From Notospermus geniculatus (Eukaryota; Nemertea; Pilidiophora; Heteronemertea; Lineidae), in NCBI GenBank assembly GCA_002633025.1, contig NMRB01000543.1, positions 63,799 to 127,798 on the forward strand: DNA of 64,000 nt, written 5' to 3'. Made by a program: the position numbers and the translations under genes. How positions within the stretch are numbered: position 1 is the first letter of the stretch; the number at the start of each line of letters is the position of its first letter. A model generated the notes under the pieces. It had not been told where the DNA came from. It did not search any database and saw nothing but the letters and a program-made list of their open reading frames with translations. Positions 41,755 through 51,415 of this stretch are shown here, piece by piece.

Positions 41755-41995
41755 GGGAGTGACGTCATGTCGGGATTGAAACCGTTTTTGTTGGTATTCC
41801 CATTTGAATCCCAGTTAGATATTTCTGTTGACTGTGTTTCTGTTCATGCAAATACGTGCATCTTTTTTGCCTGTATGGAAATTTCTGTACAATGACAGCA
41901 GCAGTCTTGAAATGTGAAGAAAATGGCGGCCGTTTTGTTTATACATAAGTTGTGTCTGAAGGTCAGTCTAATTTTGGCCTTGTGACGTCACATTT
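41755..41995 (+). promoter_or_regulatory. Candidate promoter and first exon (ATGGCGGCC)
   Basis: A CRE-like 'gtgacgtcatg' at ~41759 precedes 'gaagaaaatggcggccgttt' at ~41917. From the ATG at 41923, 13 codons (MAAVLFIHKLCLK) end at 41961, where AAG|GTCAGT makes an acceptable splice donor. A second CRE-like 'gtgacgtcac' follows at ~41982. The downstream exon, if any, was not identified. Confidence 0.3.
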
Positions 41996-42089
41996 GCACC
42001 CAGCCGTCTGCTCACATAGCTAGGGCAGTTTTCAAGTGATTTCACGTTGAAACGAACTGATTTCACACTTTCTTTCCCAGGAATCCTGG

Positions 42090-42209
42090 GCCCATATTCA
42101 CAAAACCTTGCTAGGCTTGTAGTTACCTGCTAGAGTGCCCAGTTTGTACAGCCCAAAGTACACATTTAGCAACCAAGGACTAGGCTGGCAAGATTTTATG
42201 AATATGGGC
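42090..42209. mobile_element. Palindromic MITE, family M3, CCTGG flanks, with related empty site
   Basis: GCCCATATTCACAAAACCTT at the left and the inverse '...gattttatgaatatgggc' at the right. CCTGG flanks at 42085-42089 and 42210-42214. A diverged local copy of the flanks at 42585-42635 reads 'ccaggaatcctagaaaatta' without the MITE, matching 'ccaggaatcctgg|aaaatta' once the element and one repeat are removed. Confidence 0.92.
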
Positions 42210-42960
42210 CCTGGAAAATTAATCCAATCAGACCTCCAGGAACACCCTGGTGTCGCCATACTCTGTGGGAAGTAAGCTGTGCGACTGAGGAAAACCGACG
42301 GAAGCTCGGCAGGCCAGTCAGACAACGGTAGAAAGCAATGATTTTTCGAAATCGACGGCTGTCCTCTTCGTCAACCACAAGCTGGATGGCAGAACCCATT
42401 CGAGAGCCCTTGTCGTTTCAAATACCCTCCTAAAAACCACAGACCACTATGTAACCGAACTCTCCTCACTACTGTGCATTCCATGGTTAGCAAATCATCA
42501 TTAATTGACCCCGGATGGTGAGTGTGCTCTTAAACTAACCGCAAAATCTGCTCCAAACCGCAATTACCCTGCCATAACATCACGAACTGATTTCAGAGTT
42601 TGTTTTCCAGGAATCCTAGAAAATTAGTCGTTTAATGTCAAATTGAGCACGCGCCTTGAAAACCGCAAATATGCAAGTAACAAAGGTTATGGACAGACTG
42701 TCGCGAGCCGTGGAAGGTTTTCCGAGAATTCCCTTCATTTGTGGTTGGAGGGAACTCGGGGGTTGTTTGCGCTGTCGTACTCCAAGGAAAAAGTCATGGC
42801 AATAGGTTTGTCATTAATGGTCCTCGAATTTGAGAGATTGATGTCTATGTAGCGTCATCTCCTGCCTCTGTGCCAACAGAATGTCCAAATATATTTTTTT
42901 CTGTAACCCTGGATCATATGGGTGGATGATCTCTGGAAAAGTGCAGGACATGAGTCTGAC
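42210..42960. other. No recognised gene
   Basis: The 69-codon plus ORF at 42643-42852 and the minus ORFs at 42098-42399 show no domain, and the latter overlap MITE sequence. Confidence 0.3.
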
Positions 42961-42967
42961 TAATAAT

Positions 42968-43384
42968 CTTATAATTTTCTTTGTAAGTATCTTAGCTGTT
43001 TCTTAGTAACATCTTAGTAAGAAACATCTTAGTACGATTTTTCTGATAAGATTCTTACAAGAAAAATCTTAGTAAAATATTGGTAAGAAAAATCTTACTA
43101 AGATTTTTCTTATAAGATTTTTACAAGAAAAATCTTAGTAAGATTTTTCTTATAAGATTATTACAAGAAACAGTATCGAAGGTTTTTCTTAGTAAAATAT
43201 TGGTAAGAAAAAACTTACTAAGAAAAACCTTCGATACTGTTTCTTGTAATAATCTTATAAGAAAAATCTTACTAAGATTTTTCTTGTAACAATCTTATAA
43301 GAAAAATGTTAGTAAGATTTTTCTTACTGAGATCTTACAAAGAAATAGCGAAGATACTTATTACTAAGAAAATTATAATTTTAT
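42968..43384. repeat. ~415-bp inverted repeat built from 'agtaagatttttctta' words
   Basis: The outer arms 'ataattttctttgtaagtat' and 'gaaaattataat' pair across the element, and the interior is a ladder of 'aaaatcttagtaagattttt' palindromes that also pair with each other. It can fold as one long hairpin or many small ones. There is no ORF. Confidence 0.85.
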
Positions 43385-43494
43385 TAGTAAGATTCGTGTC
43401 CTCCTGGGCAGTTTTGCAGATGAAAATGTAGCTACTGATTCATCACAATCCGTGGTGTATTTTTTAAAGCTACATGTGACACCAGCTATATTTA

Positions 43495-43795
43495 TTATGC
43501 CTACCGTACATAAGATATAAAAGTAGAGGTCGTACTCCAGCGTTTTTTTTTGCAAATTTTCGACCCCCTTCAGGCAGGCACTTTCTTGCAAAATAGACTG
43601 GGCTGAATCCTATATGTAGATCTGAAGTATCCTGAACAAACAGGACGTGTTTTGCAAGAAAGTGCCTGCCTGAAGAAGACCCCGGTAGTGGGGTCGAAAA
43701 TTTGCAAAAAACGGTGGAGGACGACCTCTGCTTTTATATCATATTTTGAGTGTCGCCTTTGTGCTTTATTTCTGGATACCTACCGTACATAAGTT
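43495..43795. ncRNA. Inverted pair of R2 elements
   Basis: Two R2 copies face each other, with outer ends 'gcctaccgtacataag' at both sides. The right copy has CTGAAGA, stem 'gaccccggtagtggggtc' and GAAA; the left has lost one stem strand. Helix III is decayed in both. The pair may itself be a transposable palindrome. Confidence 0.45.
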
Positions 43796-44019
43796 TCTGA
43801 ATATGTTCAATAATGGCCTAAATGTGGGTCTATAAATCAAAGGCCTCAGGCCCCGAATGGGAATTTCAAGAACGTCGTAGGAAATATTTGAGCGTGTACG
43901 GCTTGCATAAAATACAGACGATAGAGATAGGCTGACTAGGCCTACCTCAATGGTCCTTCCAGATGTAGCGAGAACAGTCATTGATGGGACAAAAAATGAT
44001 TGAATTTGTCAACTTATCT
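43796..44019. other. No gene seen
   Basis: Unassigned sequence between two repeats. Confidence 0.4.
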
Positions 44020-44658
44020 GCCCCCAGGTTTCAACAGAGAGTACCCTAGCTGTATTGAAAATTTCTGAAAGCCTTGGAAATAAATTGGAAAAAAATTGAA
44101 GAAATATTCTTCAGATGGTTCACAGGAACAACCTTTCTTCAAATATTTTTCAATCAGTACCATAGGATGTGAGAAAATTTCGGAAGAAGATCCCGTCTGC
44201 TGGGCTGCGGAAGTTTCCTTAAAGCCTTGGAAATGAATTGGAAAAAAATTGAAGAAATATTCTTCAGATGGTTCACAGAAACAACCTTTCTTCAAATATT
44301 TTTCAATCAATACCGTGAGAACACTTTGACAGGAGCCGTCTGCTGGACTCTGGGGGTAGCGAGTTCACTGGTCTGTTTAACCCAGGTTTGAGCAGACAGG
44401 AACTTTTGTTGTTAGAGCCTTGGAAATGAATTGGAAAGAATTTGAAGAAACATTCTTCAGATGGTTCACAGGAACAACCTTCCTTCAAATATTTTTCAAT
44501 CAGTCCCATAGGATGTGAGAAAATTTTGACAGAAGATGCCGTCTGCTTTTGAACTCGGAGGGGGGGTAGATGACATAAAATCACTCTGTATTGCGAATGT
44601 GTCAAGTTGTGTGCATGGTCTCCTAAATTGATGAGCCATTCTTCAGATGGTTCACAGG
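44020..44658. repeat. ~190-bp tandem repeat, 3 units and a fragment
   Basis: Each unit has 'agccttggaaatgaattgga', 'gaaatattcttcagatggtt', 'cacaggaacaacctttcttc', 'aatatttttcaatcagt' and a 'gccgtctgct' segment. Part of each unit is self-complementary ('ttgaagaaatattcttc'). A further fragment runs into the N-gap. Confidence 0.88.
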
Positions 44659-44724
44659 NNNNNNNNNNNNNNNNNNNNNNNNNNNNNNNNNNNNNNNNNN
44701 NNNNNNNNNNNNNNNNNNNNNNNN
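44659..44724. other. Assembly gap (66 N)
   Basis: Lies within the ~190 bp tandem repeat; related 'aaatcactctc/tgt' sequence is on both sides. Confidence 0.95.
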
Positions 44725-46163
44725 GGGGGACTTAAAATCACTCTCTCTGTTACGACGGGTCTCCTAAATTGATGAGCCAAATAAATAGCAATACAATATA
44801 CGTGTATAGTTTGGGGAATGAAATTGCCTTGGGGCCTATTTTGTATTTTTAAAGGCGTTTTTACGAACACAGAACAGATCTTATAAAAACAAAATCCCGT
44901 GTGACTCACATAGCCTCACGATATTGCTCACTGCAAAACTGCAGTTCACACGTTTGCTAAGAAATCCTCTTTCTGTATGCCACCATTTGGGATGAAAAAA
45001 TCCCTTAAAAAATAACAAAATCCCTTTTCGTAACTGTCCAGTGCGAAACGGAATTTTTTCTACAACCCAATCCCCAGCAGCTGAAACAGCTTGCCCAGTC
45101 TCTTCCCCAGAACATTACAATAATATATTCGTATATGCGTCGCCTCGAAAAACTAATCAAGCCTCTGTTTCGCATTTGCTCCGCAAGACGTACCGCGAGC
45201 GCTGCTTCCGCGTCGAGATCCAGACGACGCTGTCATGATGACGGCTGAACAGCAGCCTTGATGGATGGTTTTTTAATGCACCGTCAGTATTTTATCGACG
45301 AGGTGTCTGCCTGCTCAGACAATGTATGGGTCTATCATGTCTAGGCCAAAGCGAATTTTTCCTTGATTCTCATTTACATGTGCTGATTTATTTATAAGCA
45401 TGAGTCTATCTCCGATGTTTTGGGGCAATGTTTTTGTTGGTGTACGTCAATCTAAAAACAGCAATCCCTCTTCTTACCAAAAGCCAATTTCTGAAAATTG
45501 TTCCTTTTCTCCCGCTTTTTTTTCGTTGGCAAATTTCATTTCTCTTCGGCCATATATATTTTTTCATGATTTACAAGACACGTACAAGGTTTTTGTAGGT
45601 GATTTCGAACGTATACCCACATTATTTTTCCCTCTGCCCTCTTGAGCTTTGACTGGGAGACATTCCCTTAAACCACTGAAGGGTTACGAGAGAGATATTG
45701 ATATTGAATGCTGGAAATTTGTCTGCAATGAATAGATTGTGGAAATCTACTAATTTTGGCGTTTTCTTGTGGACTTACTATCTTGCTGCTTGCAGGAATT
45801 CAAGTATAATTCCTCCAAGTTTGCTGCAACTTCAACCAGTGAATTTGCATCTAGTCAGCATTTTAAAAGGACGTTTAGAAATTTAGGGGTGTAAAACTGA
45901 AGACAGCCTTTATCAGGAGAAATTTGATATACATGTACGGTAATTACCAAATAGACGAGTCTAAATATTTTTGTCTCTGTCTGTGCCGATTTCATTTGAA
46001 GAAAGTGGCAATTGTTTTCAAGTCTTGGCGTAAATTGCATCCTGAGAATCTCAGGCCAATTACGGTCCCTGCGGCTCCCAACACACCGTGCCCAAGGGAG
46101 GTCGAGAAAGGAGGTCGTTTTGGAGCCCTTGTGTTGAGAGGATGCTTCTATTAAAGCCCTACG
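44725..46163. other. No recognised gene
   Basis: 45400-45645 plus (MSLSPMFWGNVFVGVRQSKN...) is ATG-initiated and hydrophobic in places but unknown. The other ORFs are short. No repeat family was found in 44780-46160. Confidence 0.25.
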
Positions 46164-46572
46164 AAGAGCCCTGATAGCCTAGTGGTTATCAGTCCACTAA
46201 GCACACCGCAGGTCCAGATGTAATGACTGAGAATACCTCCTGTATGTGTGCCTGCTTTATTTTTGTCGGACAGGTTTTTCAGTGCCTCCCCCAGTCACAT
46301 TGCGCCCGTCAATCTTTCGTGGGAAGCATTGGCAAACATTGAAACGGAGTGCAATGAAAAATATTACACCGGGTTCGAATCCCGGCCGTATAGTATAAAT
46401 CGCCCCTGGCTGTTCAGTCCGTCGCATGGGACAGTAAGCCATGGTGCCTTGATCGTGCCTTTGCAAGTGCAAGTAAAAGACCCAATCCAAGTGAGGAACA
46501 TGAATAGCTTGAGATGGGCTCTTCCATACTTGACAGGGCCAATGCTTTGGCGTTGGCCCTGATGAAATTAAT
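46164..46572 (+). mobile_element. S1 SINE interrupted between A and B boxes
   Basis: 'gagccctgatagcctagtgg' (A box) and 'cgcaggtcc' are followed by ~155 bp of foreign sequence, then 'gggttcgaatcccggccg' (B box) and the normal S1 body to 'ttggccctgatgaaattaat' and an A-run. The insertion spreads the two pol III boxes far apart, so this copy is probably not transcribed efficiently. Confidence 0.88.
46216..46370. mobile_element. ~155-bp insertion in the S1 promoter
   Basis: Absent from all other S1 copies at this place. Its edges 'agatgtaat' and 'attacacc' are weakly inverse. No second copy exists in the window, so the class is unknown. Confidence 0.6.
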
Positions 46573-46679
46573 AAAAAAAAAACTCCCTAGTCCATAGTCT
46601 CAACTGGAATGGACTCTTAAAGTCTCCTTATGATGCTTTTCGATAGCAATGGGGACCCATACCCATCCCTCGCTCTCTG
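46573..46679. other. Spacer between SINEs
   Basis: No feature seen. Confidence 0.5.
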
Positions 46680-47470
46680 TGGTGAATTACTGAAAGTTCG
46701 GGTTTATAGTCTGATATCAACAACGGTAGAGGTGTCATCCGACTTTACACTTTACCCCAGTCTATCCTGAAACCTTTCAGTAGAACTCAGATGAGCTGCT
46801 CATTCAGCCCTACAATCTGACCATTTCCGACCGGTGCACCTGGGTAGACAGAGGCCAGTATTAGGCTGAGAGACTTGCCAAAGTCTGACGCCACAGTGGG
46901 ATTCGAACCCGGGGCCCTCTCACCGCTAGTCGGAGACTTGCCGAAAGTCTCACGCCCAGTGGGATTCGAACCCGGGACCCTCTCACCGCTAGTCGGAGAC
47001 TTGCCAAAATCTGACGCCACAGTGGGATTCGAACATGGGACCCTCTCACCGCTAGTCGGAGACTTGCCGAAAGTCTCACGCCCAGTGGGATTCGAACCCG
47101 GGACCCTCTCACCGCTAGTCGGAGACTTGCCAAAATCTGACGCCACAGTGGGATTCGAACATGGGACCCTCTCACCGCTAGTCGGAGACTTGCCGAAAGT
47201 CTCACGCCCAGTGGGATTCGAACCCGGGACCCTCTCACCGCTAGTCGGAGACTTGCCGAAAGTCTCACGCCCAGTCGGATTCGAACTCGGGACCCTCTCA
47301 CCGTTAGTCGGAGACTTGCCAAAATCTGACGCCACAGTGGGATTCGAACCCGGGACCCTCTGACCGCTAGTCGGAGACTTGCCGAAAGTCTCACGCCCAG
47401 TGGGATTCGAACTCGGGACCCTCTCACCGCTAGTCGGAGACCCGAACCACTAGACCACAGTAGCTCCTTT
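46680..47470 (-). mobile_element. S3 SINE with an amplified B-box module
   Basis: On the minus strand the head starts 'ggagctactgtggtctagtg' (A box 'tggtctagtggttcggg'), then nine B-box modules, then the S3 body ('ggcctctgtctacccaggtg' ... 'gttgatatcagactataaac') as at 12690. The ordinary copy has one module. Confidence 0.88.
46880..47440 (-). repeat. 62-64 bp array of nine pol III B-box modules
   Basis: Each unit contains 'gactagcggtgagagggtcc' and a B box. Five are perfect (GGGTTCGAATCC); the others have 'atgttcg' or 'gagttcg' variants. Two unit types differ by 'ttcggcaagtctcc' versus 'ttttggcaagtctcc' sequence and tend to alternate, which implies amplification as dimers. ORFs in both directions are artefacts. 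Confidence 0.92.
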
Positions 47471-48853
47471 CGAATAGATCATTGAGAGTTGAGAAACATA
47501 TCATTGGCCTTGCCTCGCCCGAGACGGAAGCTCACATGCTCGTATCATACGCTGCCGGTATTCCGTATGTAAACACCCATGACACATCGTCTGCGATAGA
47601 ACTACCGGAGCTATGCGAAATATTATTGTTATGATTTTGATTTGTATGCCGACAGCGAGCCAATATCTGGGCCGAAGTGGCGTATCTGCGTAGTTCGCAC
47701 GAAACTGGGTCAGGAGAGCACCGCCAGGATATTAACAATATATCAAATACCATTGTGATGGTTTATTGAGTGAGTTTTTTAGCTCATTTCCAATTTTCCT
47801 CTCGGTACACTCAAAACAAAACACTGTCTAGACGAAGCAATGACATACTTGAGCGATTGTGGTTCAAGCCTAAATTTGTCTCAATTCGGCCTCGTTTTGA
47901 TGTAAGGTCAGACAGTAGGGTCATTTCAGGTGATATTAACCGCGTCTCCAGGATGTTATTTCCATATTAAAGGGTTTAAGTAGGGGGTGGAAGCGAGGTT
48001 GAATGACCTGAGCCCCGGGAAACCTGCTCGATTTATCTACCTGAGAAAGGAGCCCATGTGTACATAGATTTAGAAGCAAATATATTATAATTCAACTTAC
48101 TTTACGCTAGGAATATTTCGGTATGGTCTCCGGAGGGTCCAACCGCCAATTCCCTCGGTCTACTCCCGGGACTTTTCCGAGTTACAGAGGTATAATACAT
48201 GTACTCCTTTTATTGCGTACTATATATATCCCCATTCATAAGCGCCCATACAAATTACTCCAATCAGAATATGCTGATATATGTAACGTAGTAATTTGCT
48301 CGTATTCCGTAAGTAAATAGGTCCGGCCGACTAGCCATAAAGACACCCAAGACGGAACGGAATATATCCTTCATTTTCATTATTCTTATTCCAAATTAAC
48401 AATAAATACATAATAAATCCTGAAACTAAGACTCCATTTGGAGAGTATCTCCCGTCACTTTCGGGATGCGATCCTAAACTGGCTGTGTTCCAATTTCTGC
48501 ATTAAACCAGAAAAAAATGCATTTTCTGTGCGGAGCTCAGATCCCGTCATCTGACGTAAACGGCCGGCGGCTCCACGTTCGCCGTACGTTAATCTCACGT
48601 ACATTTCTACCGATCGATACTAAAAATGTACAGGCGGTTTTGTATAGTTAAGGTGGAGTGGACGCTTCATTCGTTGCATGAAATATTTGCTGTGTTATTT
48701 TGGCTTACGTTCATTGAGAGAGAAGAGTATGAACGATTTCGTTCAGATAGTTCACATACGAATCGACGGTTGAGTGCGTTGGGTATTACGTTATGATTTT
48801 CAATGCTATGTTTACAAGTCATTCGCAAAATGAGTCGGGAATTTGTGGGCCTA
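47471..48853. other. No gene seen
   Basis: No repeat family and no recognised ORF. 48540-48610 is CpG-richer ('gacgtaaacggccggcggct') but has no clear promoter words. Confidence 0.35.
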
Positions 48854-49098
48854 AGGGCCGTTGCTTGGGTCGGACTTTAGTATAAGTATAGCTGAAGTAA
48901 GACCAAGGGTCGGACTTCCGCCAGACTTTCATTAAAGTCTGACTTTCTCAATGCTTCAAGCATAGAAAAGTCTAACTTCAGGTATACTTTAGGCTAAAGT
49001 CCTACCCAAGCATCGGCTCTTTCTCTTTGCCTGAAGCATTGAGAAAAGTCCGACTTTAATGAAAGTGTGACTAAAGTCCGACCCAAGCATACGGCCCG
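48854..49098. mobile_element. MITE, family M10, without R2
   Basis: 'agggccgttgcttgggtcgg' and the inverse 'gtccgacccaagcatacggc'. The interior repeats 'gtctgacttt' and 'aagtccgacttt' in both orientations. Where the 23.5 and 24.3 kb copies carry R2, this copy reads through 'cttcaagcatagaaaagtct'. Confidence 0.85.
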
Positions 49099-49844
49099 AA
49101 ATGTCGGACTTTTCCCCCTAAAATGTCTGACAGGATTTCCAGACAGAAGCAAATTCACATATTTCAGGACAGAAAAACAAGATACAAGTCAAACAAGTAT
49201 TTTGTCGAAGTGTACTTTACTAAAAACAAACATATTTTTACTGCCAAGGCTGCATTTTTAGGTTTTTAATTTCACTGGCATCAATCCTATATAATCCATT
49301 CTGCAGGCTGCAGGTGTACTAATATTTTTTACATTACAATTACAAATGGAGTGAGGGTATAAATTTATACTTGTTACAGCGTTTTTACTTGTCTGCGAAA
49401 TTCTTTGGTATACATTACAAATCTACTCTTGACACAATCTTCGGTGTGCATCACTCTGGACTTTTTTTTTGTTTTGTAAAAACTGCATTCGGTAATTGGG
49501 ATTTAAAATCAAAATTCTTTCTCACCTCTCACAGGTTCGTAGCCAGATTTTAACTACATCAGATATCCAGCGGCAGGCTGCCTGCCCTTTTGGACGCTTG
49601 TAGTAAGAGGTGTTGTGAGTGAATTCGCATTCTGAGTGGGGTCTATGCACGCTTGCAACGGTTCAGCAACATTTTTTTCACATTCGTAGTGACCAGACAA
49701 TGTTGTCAAGTCGTTTGTACAGGGGAAAGAGTTTTATTAAACAACATGTTGTTAAAATGTTGCTTATTTGTTGGCCATGTATGGAGAAACGCTGTGTGGC
49801 CATGTATGTATACTGTTCTAATGTTGTGAAAATAGCCCTGTTTA
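49099..49844. other. R1-related fragment; no gene
   Basis: 49545-49610 ('agccagattttaactacatc', 'ggcaggctgcctgcc') matches R1 copy 2. Inside 49640-49840 are 'aacaatgttg'-type words related to 20.1-20.6 kb. Confidence 0.4.
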
Positions 49845-49972
49845 CACTTGATTTTTTTGTACCGTGAAAAAGCAATGCGACCTGTACTATCCTTGCCTTT
49901 TCATGGTACGAAAAGTAAGTGAACTGGCCTCGAACCGGATCGAACCCATTCCATGTAAAAATGGCTAATGTT
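49845..49972. mobile_element. MITE, family M11
   Basis: 'gtaccgtgaaaaagcaatgc' and 'ggcctcgaaccggatcgaac' match the 9679 copy inverted, but the left end is altered ('tagccctgtttacacttga'). Confidence 0.7.
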
Positions 49973-50085
49973 GCCAATGTTGACGATGATTTAGGCCTGC
50001 TTCCTGTCACGGCAGTGTGACCTGGTCTACACCATCAACATGGCCTACAAGACTAATACAGGACTTATAGTCCTTCCACCAAATT

Positions 50086-50107
50086 ATGATGATGATGATG
50101 ATGATGA
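50086..50107. repeat. (ATG/GAT)n microsatellite
   Basis: About seven GAT triplets. Short and probably polymorphic. Confidence 0.9.
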
Positions 50108-50120
50108 ACATTTCCAAAAC

Positions 50121-50260
50121 AGGGCCGTATTTAACTTTTTGGTCCGGGGGGGGGGGCAGGAGCCTCNNNTTTTTGCCCAAAATCCGCATGAAAAACACGT
50201 TTTTTGGTTGGCTCAGGGGGGCAACTGCCCCCCTCGCCCCCCCCCTTTAAATACGGCCCT
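50121..50260. mobile_element. Nested MITE with long G and C runs
   Basis: 'agggccgtatttaacttttt' and the inverse 'tttaaatacggccct'; inside, a G-run of ~10 near 50148 and C-runs near 50228-50245 can pair. CAAAAC lies on both sides (50115-50120 and 50262-50267), a possible 6-bp duplication with one extra base. Three N (50167-50169) mark sequencing trouble. Confidence 0.8.
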
Positions 50261-50455
50261 GCAAAACATGGCTAAAAATATGCCATGTGAATTCTTCTGC
50301 AGCATTTCTAAAACATTTTCAAAACATGATTTGAATTGTTGCAAGTCTGTCCACACTGTAACAATCTCAAAACAAGGGTGGTGCATATTTGTTGCAACTC
50401 AATGTGTTTAGAAATGTTTTTAAAATGTTGATGGTGTAGACACTAAGACAGGCCT

Positions 50456-50999
50456 TTAGAGAGTCTCTTTGTCATATACATGTAACAACAATTCCTTGCT
50501 AGACGTCAAGCTGTAAGCTGTATCTTCATGCAAAACCAAAACATGTACAAGCCATCATGGACACGTTGAAGTGATCTCAGACATTATGACATGTGATGTG
50601 GCCCCTGGATCCCTCATACACCAGGTCATTGTTTTATTAAGTGGAGACACCATCACAAGTGTTTGCTTTCAGCAATTTGTAGTTTCTAATCTAAATGATC
50701 TTTGTTTAGGCAGCTCCTCTCGATTCCCAGTCCTCTCCGACCGGGGTCTTCAGCAGTTTACGAGTGCACCAAACGGCGAGGTAGAGAAATGTCGACCTTT
50801 TCGCTGGGGTTTGATGCATTCAGCTTCGAATTGTCTTCTTCAAGCATGGACGCCTTTTCCTATTGCCAAAGCAAGAAATATTTTTCTAACCTACGTAAAT
50901 CATGTCATGGGCAAATATTGAAAAGTTCCTGGGGAATGTCAGGTCTTACCAAAGACTCGAATGATACAGGGACGAAAAAGGCTGTCCTCGCACCCCACA
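50456..50999. other. No recognised gene; 106-116 codon ORFs
   Basis: 50571-50921 and 50702-51022 overlap in different frames. The second includes a Ser-rich segment (FELSSSSMDAFSYCQS). Neither is recognised. Confidence 0.25.
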
Positions 51000-51415
51000 T
51001 TTTTAAACCCTTACTCCTGTAAAAACAAAACAGGTTGCCCACTTATTTTTGACCCATTTCTCTTGTAAAAACAAAACAAGTTGCCCACTCATTTTAAACC
51101 CCTTTCTCTTGTAAAAACAAAACAAGTCGCCCACTCATTTTAATCCCCTTTCTCTTGTAAAAACAAAACAAGTCGCCCACTCATTTTAACCCCATTCTCT
51201 TGTAAAAACAAAACAAGTTGCCCACTCATTTTTAACCCCATTCTCTTGTAAAGACAAAATAAGTTGCCCACTTATTTTAATTCCCTTTCTCTTGTAAAAA
51301 CAAAACAATTTGCCCACTCATTTTAATCCCCTTTCTCTTGTAAAAACAAAACAAGTTGCCCACTCATTTTTAATCCCCTTTCTCTTGTAAAAACAAAACA
51401 AGTTGCCCACCCAAT
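51000..51415. repeat. ~45-bp minisatellite, 9 units
   Basis: 'ctttctcttgtaaaaacaaa' plus 'acaagttgcccactcatttt' repeated with few changes. Confidence 0.95.

Larger units (their letters stand above)
49993..50455. mobile_element. Inverted-repeat element hosting a G/C-run MITE
   Basis: 'gtctacaccatcaacat' on the left and 'atgttgatggtgtagac' on the right are exact inverses, with 'aggcctg' outside both. The left arm has ~18 bp more than the right. A second palindrome (50121-50260) and a microsatellite sit inside. Confidence 0.75.

Noticed and set aside
46787-47427. ORFs of 162-188 codons on both strands
   Set aside because: They are translations of the S3 B-box array. Both strands and several frames are open because the 63-bp unit is divisible by three.
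46880-47440. CRISPR-like array
   Set aside because: The whole 62-64 bp is repeated with no unique spacers; it is eukaryotic SINE sequence.
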